Assembly: GCA_937894335.1 (NCBI GenBank)
Contig: CALCRU010000042.1
Span: 1 to 22,979, forward strand
Direction: 5' to 3'
Source of the DNA: an uncultured Treponema sp.
GTDB taxonomy: Bacteria > Spirochaetota > Spirochaetia > Treponematales > Treponemataceae
Length of the DNA: 22,979 bases
Under the pieces are notes generated by a model, which saw only the letters and a program-made list of their open reading frames with translations, searched no databases and was not told where the DNA came from. Positions 13,387 to 21,601 of this stretch are shown in pieces. Position numbers and translations under genes: made by a program. The stretch's first letter is position 1; every line of letters begins with the position of its first letter.

Positions 13387-16300
13387 ATGAAAGGGAAAAA
13401 ATTTATTTTTTCGTTCAATGTTTTTATACTTATAATGTCTTGCTTTGTGTTTGCTGAATCCTATGATGAAAAAATTGCTTATGTACAAGATTTGAGCTCA
13501 AATTGTACACTTGAATACATTGATAATTTAGAAACTGAATTGACTTCTGTACTTTCTAAAAACGATCCTCGCTTTGCACTTTTAAATTATAGACGTGGTA
13601 TAATTTATACAGCAAATGCTCAGTATTCAGATGCGGTCGAAGTTCTTCTAAAAGCTGTCCGTATCTATAAACGGGCTGGGAAAGATTATAAAGCATCCCT
13701 TGTTGCTTCAGAATTCGGTTTAGCCAATGCTTATTATTACTTGGCTCAATATGATGATTCAATATCTCATTATAAAACAATTTTAGATTTGGTAAGTGAC
13801 ACGGCGGGTAAACATAACTATGATTATGCAATAACTTCCTTAAGCATAGGAAATTGTTATTATGGAAAAGGCGATTATGATAATGCAATTTTATTTTGTT
13901 CTGACGCGTCAGACATATTTCTAGACCTTTATGGTTCAGAATCTACGGTGTATGCTTTTTCGCAAAATACATTAGGTTTGTTTTATGATGGTAAAGGAGA
14001 ATTTGAAATCGCAAAAAAACTTATAAATGAATCTATCTTAATTTATGATAAAAATCTGTCGCAAGCAACAGCATCAAGTTGTATCGTTGCTTACAACAAC
14101 TTAGCTTTGGTTTACCAGCATACTGGTGAATATGTATCTTCTCTTAAAACTTATGAGCATGCTGCAAAGATTGCAGAAGAATATAAAAGCGATTTAAATA
14201 TAAATCTGACGCTTGCTATTATTTATTCAAACATAAGTACTATTTGTGATTTGTTGGGGTACTATGAAGATGCTTATGATTACATAATGAAATCTATACA
14301 AATAAGAGAAGCGGTTCTTGGAGAAAATGATTATAATACAGCAGTTTCATATTCTAATCTTGCAGGTTGGTTTTACAAGCAAGGTGATTATGCAAATGCA
14401 ACTCTTTATGGCGAAAAAGCGTTGTCTGCAATAATAGTTTCTCTTGGAAAAGAAAATCCTAATACACTTTCTGTTATGGATAATGTTGCAGTTTTTTACA
14501 GAGAAAAAGGTGAATTTGAAACCGCCTTATCTATGCATACAGAAGTTTTAGAAATAAGAAAAAAATTACTTGGCGAAACTCATTACGAAACTGCAAAATC
14601 TTATAACTATCTTGGAATGTTATACGACACGCTTGGGGATTTTAAAAACTCTTTAATTTATTTTGCAAAAGCAGTTGATATTTATGAAACTTTGTTTGGT
14701 TCTATGCACGAGCAAACCTTATTATTGTATAATAACATAGGTAATGTATATTATAGGACTGGAGATTTTTCGGATGCCATATTATGGCAGTTAAAGGCTT
14801 TGTCTTCGGCAGAACATGTGTTTGGAAAAAATCATGTAACCGTTTCTACAATTTGTTCAAACTTATCTCTTTCATATCGTGCTTATGGGGATTACGACAG
14901 TGCACAGTCTTATGCTGAACATGCACTTTCCATTCAGTTAGATTTATTTGGCGAAAATCATCCTGATAGCGCAATTCGTTACAATAATCTTGCTTTGGTA
15001 TATCGCGATAAAAATGATTTAGACCGCGCCCTTGAATGTTTTAACAAGAGCGTAGAAATTTACAATAACTTGTATGTCGATGGATTATGTCCCGAACTTG
15101 AAACTATTTATTCAAACCTAAGCGCAATTTATTCAGACAAAGCGCAGTTTGATGAAGCAATAAAATATGGTAAACTTGCCGTTGACTTAGCGGAAGAGTA
15201 CTATGGCGAATCTAATCCTAAAACATTAGGCACATATATTAATCTGGCGTCAGCATATTGGTATAACGGAGATTTAAACAAAGCACTCAGGTACAATAGA
15301 AAAGCAGTATCATCTGCTGAATCTTGTTATGGAATAAATTCAAAAAATCCTAATCTTGCAATGGCATACTATAACTTAGCATTTTCATATCAGGAAAAAG
15401 AAAATGTTAGTGAGGCGGCCGCATATTTTAAGAAAGCCTACGCTGTTTGGCGGGAGTCTGCGAATTTTTCAGAAATTTTGGAATGTTTAAACAGAATCCT
15501 TACTTATGATGTTTATGATGACAGTTTTATACAAGAGACTCTTGAACTTGCATTCTCTGTTTTGGAACGGAGCAGAGTTGCTGTTTCTTCGTTGAAATCA
15601 AAATATATGCAACAGGCCAAACCTATATATTATTTTGGTCTAGAATTTGCTAAAAAAAATAACGATGCCGAATTAGCATTTTGGTGTTCCGAGTCTATTA
15701 GAAATCGAAGCTTCTTGGATCAGGTTGGAGTGGATGCTGCATTAAATTTAGATGGGGTTACAGATTTTGAAAAAGAGCAAATTCGTTCGCTTATGACTCA
15801 AATTGAGGATAATAGAAAAATTGTTGAAAGACAGTATATTGTTTCAGAAGAAGAACAAAATATGGATGATGCTGTCATTGCAGCCCAAAGACTTAGTGAA
15901 GCTGAATATGCTCTTAGCAAAATTGATAATGATATAGGAATGAGGGTACCAAAGTATGCTCAGCTTCGCAATCCTTCACCCATATCCCTTTCTGTTGCTC
16001 AAGAGTTCTGTGGAAAAAACAGATGTGTCCTAGAGTATGTAATTGCATCTTCAAAATCTTATTGCATTGTGATTACAGATAAAAAGTCATACATTGTTGA
16101 ACTTGATGACACCTATGATTATTCTAGTTCCGTAACAAAACTTCATGATGCTGTTGCGGCAATGAAGCCTGAAAGAAATTTTGAACGCGTTAGAAACGAA
16201 CTGTATGAAAAACTTGTTGCTCCGTTGAGTTCTTATATAAAAGGTAAAAAGAGTGTGCTTATTGTTCCCGATGCAAATCTTGCACTTTTACCATTTGAAA

Positions 16301-17139
16301 TTTTAAGATCTGACAGTGATTCCAAGATGCTGGGCGAGCAATTCTCTGTAGCTCTTTCCCCATCTGTTTCTGTCAGTTACATTTCTAAGCAGATTAATGT
16401 AACAGGTTCTTCAGTCTTTGCTCTTGGTGGTGCCTGGTACGACAGTTCACTTACAGAAGACGAACATAACTATGTGCTTAGTAACGGAGTTCTTGTAACT
16501 GGAGAAGCTTATCCAAATATGCGTACAAGATCAGAAAATAAAACAGGATGGAATGATTTACCAGGAACCATGACAGAATTGAGCTTGTTGAAGAATTCCG
16601 TGTTTGTCAGACAGGAATTTTTCTCGCTGACTCAAAAGGATGCGACAGAATATAACATAAAAAAATTATCTGAGCAGGGACAACTTGCAAAATTTTCTAT
16701 AGTACATTTTGCATGCCATGGATATTTTAATCGTCCAAATAATAATCAACCTACGGCAATTCTTCTTTCTGAAGTTTCAACTTCAATAACTGATTCGGAT
16801 GAAGATGGTTACTTAACTATTCCTGAAGCAACACTTTTAAACTTAAATGCGGATCTTGTATGTCTTTCTGCATGTGAAACAGGTATTGTTGAATCCGATG
16901 AATCAGATGATATGAGCGGTCTCTCGCGAGCATTTATGGTTGCAGGTGCGAAACATGTAGCCGTCAGTCTTTGGGAGGCAAGTGATGTTGCAGCGGCTGA
17001 ATTTATGACAAGAATGTATAAAAATGTTCTTAAAGGTATGGACTATTCAACTGCATATAAAACTGTAAAAGCAGAATTTAGGAGGAATGATGACTGGAGT
17101 CATCCTTTCTATTGGGCTTTATATACAATCTATGAATGA
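13387..17139 (+). CDS. Exported TPR-CHAT (caspase-like) protein
   Basis: A 1250-residue protein. Residues 1 to about 23 are a signal peptide, so it is probably periplasmic or surface-exposed. Residues about 45-700 hold roughly a dozen 42-residue TPRs of the kinesin-light-chain type (repeating A-Y-NLA-Y---GDY--A and G--HP-T). A helical linker at about 700-860 follows. The C-terminal third is a CHAT domain, a caspase-like cysteine protease fold: HFACHG at 1107-1112 gives the likely catalytic His1111, and LSACETG gives Cys1163, so the dyad is intact. AGAGG (13376-13380) is 6 bases before the ATG. The gene is markedly AT-rich: two sampled 60-base lines gave 28% and 35% GC, against 48% in a line of glnN, which suggests transfer or relaxed codon selection. 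The target is unknown. Confidence 0.9.
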   Translation: MKGKKFIFSFNVFILIMSCFVFAESYDEKIAYVQDLSSNCTLEYIDNLETELTSVLSKNDPRFALLNYRRGIIYTANAQYSDAVEVLLKAVRIYKRAGKDYKASLVASEFGLANAYYYLAQYDDSISHYKTILDLVSDTAGKHNYDYAITSLSIGNCYYGKGDYDNAILFCSDASDIFLDLYGSESTVYAFSQNTLGLFYDGKGEFEIAKKLINESILIYDKNLSQATASSCIVAYNNLALVYQHTGEYVSSLKTYEHAAKIAEEYKSDLNINLTLAIIYSNISTICDLLGYYEDAYDYIMKSIQIREAVLGENDYNTAVSYSNLAGWFYKQGDYANATLYGEKALSAIIVSLGKENPNTLSVMDNVAVFYREKGEFETALSMHTEVLEIRKKLLGETHYETAKSYNYLGMLYDTLGDFKNSLIYFAKAVDIYETLFGSMHEQTLLLYNNIGNVYYRTGDFSDAILWQLKALSSAEHVFGKNHVTVSTICSNLSLSYRAYGDYDSAQSYAEHALSIQLDLFGENHPDSAIRYNNLALVYRDKNDLDRALECFNKSVEIYNNLYVDGLCPELETIYSNLSAIYSDKAQFDEAIKYGKLAVDLAEEYYGESNPKTLGTYINLASAYWYNGDLNKALRYNRKAVSSAESCYGINSKNPNLAMAYYNLAFSYQEKENVSEAAAYFKKAYAVWRESANFSEILECLNRILTYDVYDDSFIQETLELAFSVLERSRVAVSSLKSKYMQQAKPIYYFGLEFAKKNNDAELAFWCSESIRNRSFLDQVGVDAALNLDGVTDFEKEQIRSLMTQIEDNRKIVERQYIVSEEEQNMDDAVIAAQRLSEAEYALSKIDNDIGMRVPKYAQLRNPSPISLSVAQEFCGKNRCVLEYVIASSKSYCIVITDKKSYIVELDDTYDYSSSVTKLHDAVAAMKPERNFERVRNELYEKLVAPLSSYIKGKKSVLIVPDANLALLPFEILRSDSDSKMLGEQFSVALSPSVSVSYISKQINVTGSSVFALGGAWYDSSLTEDEHNYVLSNGVLVTGEAYPNMRTRSENKTGWNDLPGTMTELSLLKNSVFVRQEFFSLTQKDATEYNIKKLSEQGQLAKFSIVHFACHGYFNRPNNNQPTAILLSEVSTSITDSDEDGYLTIPEATLLNLNADLVCLSACETGIVESDESDDMSGLSRAFMVAGAKHVAVSLWEASDVAAAEFMTRMYKNVLKGMDYSTAYKTVKAEFRRNDDWSHPFYWALYTIYE

Positions 17140-17143
17140 TTTA

Positions 17144-18646
17144 CTAATTTTCATTCATTAACAGTCTGTATATTTCATTCTCATAAAGAGCCGAGCTTTT
17201 TGAAGGAGAAATGTATCTTTGCTTAGTTTGTGTTTGTAATGCTGGCATGTTAATCTCCTTCTGAACTTCAAGCGGAGGTCCCTTCATTACAAGAATCGTG
17301 TCTGCACACACGCATGCTTCTCGTGCATTGTGCGTAACAAAAAGCACAGTCCTGTTTTTTTTGCATAAAAGTTTTTCTAAAAGGCAAAGAAGTTTTACTT
17401 CCTGTTCTATATCCTGAGACTTAAATGCTTCATCCATAAGAAGAATTGACGCCGGATAAGCAAATGCTCTTGCAAGAGAGACTCTCTGTTTTTCTCCTCC
17501 AGAAAGTTCAGACGGAAGTTTTTCTTTGTAAGACACAAGATTTGTTTTTTCTATAATGTCCTCAGCAGTTTTAAAAGCAGTTTTTTTTGTCATAACATTA
17601 CACAACGGAAGGCATATGTTTTCAAAAACCGTAAGTTGGGGAAAGAGCCGTGGCTCCTGGAAAACATATGAAACTGCCCGTCCGTCCTGCTTTAGTTTTT
17701 TTGCAATGGCGTTAAGAAGCGTTGTCTTTCCGCTGCCTGTTTTTGCCATTATTGCCGTGGTAGTTTTTTCTTTTGCTTCAAGAGTAAAGTTTTTTATGAT
17801 GGGCCTTTCTTCGTAAGAAAAAGAAAGTTCCCTTATGCAAAGTGAGGCGTCTGTGGGAAAGTTTTTATTTTCCTTTGCAAAGTGCCAGCGGTTTATACGG
17901 TTTTTGCAAATGTGTTTTTTTAAGAGTGTTACGGTCAGTGTAAAAATCCCTTCGCTTAAAAATCCTGCAATGATTATTGCTGCTGTTACAGCCATGACAT
18001 ATGAAGTTTCCAGATGAACCTGATAGGTATTTAAAAGTGTTCCCAGTCCCTGCTTAGGTAGGGCAAGAACTTCTCCTGCCGCAACAGCCTTCCAGACAAG
18101 ACCGTAGGAGGCGGAAAGTCCCTCTAAAAAAAATGGCCTTATGTTTGGAATGTATACGAAGCGAATTTTTTGTCTTCTGTCAAGGGAGTAACTGTCTGCG
18201 GCTTCCAAAAGTTCTTTTGGCGTCGTGCTTACTCCCTTTTGGGTTGCCCCAGTCATGACGGGAAGCGCCATAAGAAATGCAACAAAAGAAGGAATCTGTT
18301 TTGCCTTGAGCCAGAAAAGTGAAATGAGAATTAGGGAAACTACAGGAGTTGCCCTTATGATCCACAGTGGAATGAAAATAAATGTCTTAAAGAAAGAACT
18401 TGCACCAGAAGTAAATCCTAAAACGGCACCCACTATGACTGCCAAACTGAATGCGGTTAGGCAGCGCAAAAAAGTTGCCGCAAGGGATGCATAAAACTGC
18501 CTGCTTCCAAGACATTTTATAAAGGCAAGGAATACAGACTGAATGTTAGGCAAGATGAGACTGGACGAAATGCACAGGGACATTACCTGCCACACTACTG
18601 CAATGAGTAGAACTGATGCTGACAGTGCAAGTATCTTTCTTTTCAT
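17144..18646 (-). CDS. Fused ABC permease-ATPase, SsuC/SsuB-type importer
   Basis: A 500-residue fusion. Residues 1 to about 250 are a SsuC/TauC-type permease with about six membrane helices and the cytoplasmic EAA coupling loop (EAADSYSLDRRQ ... IPNIRP at 148-171). Residues 265-500 are the ATPase: Walker A AKTGSGKTT (301-309, first Gly replaced by Ala), Q-loop Q330, signature LSGGE (381-385), Walker B ILLMDE (401-406) with catalytic E406, and H-loop H439. These two are normally separate proteins. The start ATG overlaps the stop of the binding-protein gene (ATGA at 18643-18646), so translation is coupled. The substrate class (sulfonate, nitrate, thiamine precursor or similar) cannot be fixed. 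The gene ends 4 bases from the convergent CHAT gene with no clear terminator. Confidence 0.85.
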   Translation of the reverse strand: MKRKILALSASVLLIAVVWQVMSLCISSSLILPNIQSVFLAFIKCLGSRQFYASLAATFLRCLTAFSLAVIVGAVLGFTSGASSFFKTFIFIPLWIIRATPVVSLILISLFWLKAKQIPSFVAFLMALPVMTGATQKGVSTTPKELLEAADSYSLDRRQKIRFVYIPNIRPFFLEGLSASYGLVWKAVAAGEVLALPKQGLGTLLNTYQVHLETSYVMAVTAAIIIAGFLSEGIFTLTVTLLKKHICKNRINRWHFAKENKNFPTDASLCIRELSFSYEERPIIKNFTLEAKEKTTTAIMAKTGSGKTTLLNAIAKKLKQDGRAVSYVFQEPRLFPQLTVFENICLPLCNVMTKKTAFKTAEDIIEKTNLVSYKEKLPSELSGGEKQRVSLARAFAYPASILLMDEAFKSQDIEQEVKLLCLLEKLLCKKNRTVLFVTHNAREACVCADTILVMKGPPLEVQKEINMPALQTQTKQRYISPSKSSALYENEIYRLLMNEN

Positions 18647-19596
18647 TTAAAGTAAAAACCGTCGTCGGGAAGTTTTCCTGCAACTGATTCTGGGGCAAAC
18701 TGAAGAAAGAGGTTTAGAAGTGCTTCCATGCGCTTTCTTGCGTCAGCCGGCTTTTCGTAGACAAAGGCACAACGGGGAATTGCCTTTTCTGCAACCGCCG
18801 CTTTTAGTCCCAGTCCTGCACGCTCTACCGCTTCTCCTGCAAGTTTTGGATTCTTGACAGTCCAGTTAAGGGAACTGCTGTAGGCCGAAAGAAATGCCTT
18901 TACAATCTGACGGTTCTGTTCTGCAAAGTTTTTGCGAGCTACAATTACGGTCATGGGAAAGTTTTCCATTCCGCTTATGTTCTTGAATTCTTCCTGCATG
19001 TTAAGGGCAACCCTTATGGAAGAGTCTTGCATCTGAGCTACTGTTGCAAACGGTTCGGGCACTACTGCGTAAGAAATTTTTCCGCTGATGAGTGCGGCTG
19101 CAAGTTCGTTGTTGGGGATTGAAAAGTCCAGTTCTGCAGAAACATTGTTTTGCGAAAGCACATAGCGTGTAAGATATTCAGGGGTTGCTCCTGCTCCTGC
19201 CACGCTAACAGTCTTTCCACTAAGGTCGGACACAGATTTTATGGACGGATCTTTTGTAATAAGTGAAAGCATTCCGTTACCGCAGACTGCAATTACCGTA
19301 AGGCTCTGATTGTTTGCATTGTAAAGTTTTGCCGCTACATTTGGTGGAAGAAATGCAATGTCAACTTCGCCGTTTACAAGTTTGGGAACAACAAGATTTG
19401 CTCCTGCAAATGTCTGATAGGAAACCTCCGCTCCAGCAAGTGTTTTTGTTTCTTCCATAAGATGTGCGCATGGAATTCCGCTTGGTCCTGTTAGGACTCC
19501 TACACTTACCGTTTCATGACTGTCTTTTGCTCCAAATGCAAAAAGAGAAGTTGTTAGCATGCATAAAAATAATGCAGAGAAAATATGTCTTTTCAT
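18643..19596 (-). CDS. ABC importer substrate-binding protein (SsuA/NMT1/THI5-like)
   Basis: A 317-residue periplasmic binding protein. The start at 19596 (MKRHIFSALF) is chosen because AGAGG (19608-19604) is 7 bases upstream; the six extra codons of the longer frame lie beyond the ribosome binding site. Residues 1 to about 24 are a signal peptide without a lipobox cysteine. The body has the two-lobe SsuA/NMT1 pattern: VSVGVLTGPSGIP, then VNGEVDIAFLPPN, SDLSGKTVSVAGAG, and ISYAVVPEPFA, a typical ligand-cleft stretch. It delivers its ligand to the fused permease-ATPase encoded downstream with a 4-base overlap. The ligand is unknown. Confidence 0.85.
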   Translation of the reverse strand: MKRHIFSALFLCMLTTSLFAFGAKDSHETVSVGVLTGPSGIPCAHLMEETKTLAGAEVSYQTFAGANLVVPKLVNGEVDIAFLPPNVAAKLYNANNQSLTVIAVCGNGMLSLITKDPSIKSVSDLSGKTVSVAGAGATPEYLTRYVLSQNNVSAELDFSIPNNELAAALISGKISYAVVPEPFATVAQMQDSSIRVALNMQEEFKNISGMENFPMTVIVARKNFAEQNRQIVKAFLSAYSSSLNWTVKNPKLAGEAVERAGLGLKAAVAEKAIPRCAFVYEKPADARKRMEALLNLFLQFAPESVAGKLPDDGFYFK

Positions 19597-19658
19597 TTTA
19601 AAACCTCTGCACAAAGTCTATCACTTGTAGGAAAAAAAATAAACTGCTTCAATTTGTT

Positions 19659-20111
19659 TTATGCGGCAGTCTTTGTTCCTATTTTCTTTACAAAGAAATC
19701 CATGTTTGTTCCAATGAAGAAGACAACATAACTTGTAATTACTAGAGCAAAGAAAAGGTAAGTCGTAAATTCCAGAGTTCCGTTTACAGCCCTGTTTGAA
19801 AGAAGACTGAACACAAAGAGCATTGCAATAATGAGCGCTCCTGCAACAATCCACAGAGGAATTGGTACCTTGTATTTTTTCTGATTGTATTCAGGAACGG
19901 TGGCTTTTATTGCATTAATAATTGATTCGCTAGTGACGGGAGTTTTTACCTGCAAAGGTCTTGCGGCCAGCTGTTCTGCTTTTGTAAGAGCCCTTACCTG
20001 AGCCCTGCATTTTTTACAGAAGAGAAGATGCATGCTAAGCTTGAAGGGCAAATGTTCACCCTTGTCTAGCGAAAGAAACTGTTCCATGTACTGCTCGCAA
20101 TTCTGTTTCAT
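19659..20111 (-). CDS. Zinc-finger (HC2-type) membrane anti-sigma factor
   Basis: A 150-residue protein. The N-terminal cytoplasmic part has a ZAS-type zinc site: C5, then HLLFCKKC (H-x3-C-x2-C at about 28-35). Two transmembrane helices follow (about 84-105 and 115-137). This layout is that of an anti-sigma factor that holds an ECF sigma factor at the membrane until a signal releases it. AGGAGG (20122-20117) lies 5 bases before the ATG and overlaps the stop codon of the sigma gene, so the pair is translated together. The cognate sigma factor is therefore almost certainly the upstream gene. The signal sensed is unknown. Confidence 0.8.
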   Translation of the reverse strand: MKQNCEQYMEQFLSLDKGEHLPFKLSMHLLFCKKCRAQVRALTKAEQLAARPLQVKTPVTSESIINAIKATVPEYNQKKYKVPIPLWIVAGALIIAMLFVFSLLSNRAVNGTLEFTTYLFFALVITSYVVFFIGTNMDFFVKKIGTKTAA

Positions 20112-20120
20112 ATTAGCCTC

Positions 20121-20690
20121 CTATTTGTCTGTTGCAAAGTCAACAAGTTTGTCTCTAAGAATTTTTTTTGCCCTGAATATGTGGGACTTTATTGTGTTTA
20201 GTGGCAGATCCGTTATACGCGCAATTTCTTCGTACTGAGTGTCGTAAAAAAAGTATAAGTCTATGCAGACTGCGTACTTTTGCGGAAGTTCAGCCACGGC
20301 CTCCTTTACGGCTTCTCTGGTTGCCCTTTTTATTGCATTTTCTTCGGGATTGTCCGAGGGTGACGGTATGAGCGTTTCATCGGCAATTGTTTCGTATTCT
20401 TTTGTTCTGGAAATTGAATTGAGGGCTGTGGTGTAGGCTATTCTTGTGAGCCAGGTTGAAAAAAGGCTTTCTCCCCTAAAGGTGGCAAGGTTTGTGTAAG
20501 CCTTGATGAAAACTTCCTGCGTAAAATCTTCCACATCAGTTTCGTTGTGAAAAAATCCCATGCCGAATGCTCTTATGCGCTTCTGATAAATCTGGACGAG
20601 TTCTGCAAATGCTTCGTTGCTTCCCGAAAGAGTATGCTTTATAAGTTTGTTGTCACGCTTCTTTATTGAAGCACTGTCACTTTTCGTCAT
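20121..20690 (-). CDS. ECF (RpoE-like) sigma factor
   Basis: A 189-residue sigma factor with region 2 at about residues 25-90 (FAELVQIYQKRI, DVEDFTQEVFIKAY, FSTWLTRIAY) and region 4 at about 130-180 (ELPQKYA, YEEIARITDLPLNTIKSHIFRAKKILR, a helix-turn-helix for the -35 box). There is no region 3, as in other ECF factors. The start lies inside the upstream membrane-protein gene (14-base overlap) without a strong ribosome binding site, so coupled translation is likely. It is probably inhibited by the anti-sigma factor encoded 9 bases downstream. A promoter of ECF type lies ahead of the operon, which suggests self-activation. Confidence 0.92.
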   Translation of the reverse strand: MTKSDSASIKKRDNKLIKHTLSGSNEAFAELVQIYQKRIRAFGMGFFHNETDVEDFTQEVFIKAYTNLATFRGESLFSTWLTRIAYTTALNSISRTKEYETIADETLIPSPSDNPEENAIKRATREAVKEAVAELPQKYAVCIDLYFFYDTQYEEIARITDLPLNTIKSHIFRAKKILRDKLVDFATDK

Positions 20691-21033
20691 CCTGAGTATT
20701 CTTAAAGTTGTTTATCCTGTAGAAAATTAAAAGCGCTGCTCCTATTACCAGAGGAATGAGTCCTCCCAGAAGCATGAAAGAAAATCCTTCCATGAATAAA
20801 AACATTGTGGTAAGAACAAGTCCTACGCCCATAAGAACAAGTCCCGTAAGGAGAAAGAAAGGTTTCCAGTTGTAGCTGTGAGCTGTGTATGTTCCTGCCT
20901 TGATTTTCTGCTTTGTTTCCCGATGTCTCCACAGCAAAGCAAAAAAAATAATTACTGCTCCAAATACGATTCCTACAATGGGGATTAGGGAAACTATTAC
21001 CTGTGCCGCTGGCGTAAGTTCTGTTGTATCCAT
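20677..21033 (-). CDS. Three-helix membrane protein of the sigma operon
   Basis: A 118-residue protein with three hydrophobic segments: about 12-35, 58-81 and 87-105. A basic loop (WRHRETKQKIKAG) follows the first helix. It resembles small DUF6249-type membrane proteins, though the family call is uncertain. AGAGGA (21047-21042) is 8 bases before the ATG. It is first in an operon with the ECF sigma factor, which overlaps it by 14 bases, and the anti-sigma factor. A role as a sensor or accessory to the sigma system is an inference from position only. Confidence 0.7.
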   Translation of the reverse strand: MDTTELTPAAQVIVSLIPIVGIVFGAVIIFFALLWRHRETKQKIKAGTYTAHSYNWKPFFLLTGLVLMGVGLVLTTMFLFMEGFSFMLLGGLIPLVIGAALLIFYRINNFKNTQDDEK

Positions 21034-21064
21034 TTTAAACTTCCTCTAGACTATTTCTTGCTGA

Positions 21065-21093
21065 TTAGACACCCTGTAATGCTGTAATGTTGC
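21065..21093 (-). promoter_or_regulatory. Possible ECF-type promoter of the sigma operon
   Basis: On the minus strand, GCAACAT (21093-21087), a 16-base spacer, then GTCTAA (21070-21065). This recalls the AAC-containing -35 and spacing of ECF promoters. No ordinary sigma-70 promoter is obvious here. The same stretch holds CTGTAATG twice plus inverted GCATTAC. Confidence 0.35.
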
Positions 21094-21094
21094 A

Positions 21095-21598
21095 TTACTC
21101 AAAAAACATATAGTCTGAAAAATAAATGTCGGTGATTTCTCCCAGAACAAGTTCCGAATTGATTTTGTCCTTTAGTTCATCTTTTATGACGGTTTCGCCT
21201 TTTTGTATAAGTTCCGCTCTTGTATATGAAGAAAAGTATTCCATAAAGATGGATTGAAACTGCCTTGTCTTTTGTACTAGTTCTTCGTAAAGTGCAGTGT
21301 CTCCATCAGGGTAAGAGAACCAGGGAATTACGACCATTGTAACTCCGTTGGAATCTTCATCTGCCCGTCTGGTAACTGTACGGATTTCGCCAATGGAATT
21401 ATAGGCTGCAACCTTTGCATTTTTTTTCTGACTTCTGTTAATGACTTTCTGGGGAGTTGGGTCGCTGTGTCGGTAAGCGGCTCCGTTTTCTTTGCTTTTT
21501 GTAACAAGAACAACTGCTGTGCCAAAGAGAATTAGAACTGCTATGGATGCCGCAACTATTGTAAGAATAAAATTTAAGGAAGGCTTTTTTTGTTTCAT
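21095..21598 (-). CDS. FliL-like single-pass membrane protein
   Basis: A 167-residue protein: an N-terminal membrane helix at about 10-33, a linker, then a domain matching the FliL family (SIGEIRT, a VVIPWFSY strand, then a helix followed by VIKDELKDKINSELVLG and a final ITDIYFSDYMFF). FliL sits around the flagellar stator and tunes torque. This copy lies outside any flagellar operon, 3 bases after hflX, so it may be a second, divergent paralogue or serve another motor-like complex. A GAGG about 11 bases upstream, inside the hflX end, is a weak ribosome binding site; coupling is likely. Confidence 0.75.
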   Translation of the reverse strand: MKQKKPSLNFILTIVAASIAVLILFGTAVVLVTKSKENGAAYRHSDPTPQKVINRSQKKNAKVAAYNSIGEIRTVTRRADEDSNGVTMVVIPWFSYPDGDTALYEELVQKTRQFQSIFMEYFSSYTRAELIQKGETVIKDELKDKINSELVLGEITDIYFSDYMFFE

Positions 21599-21601
21599 GC
21601 T

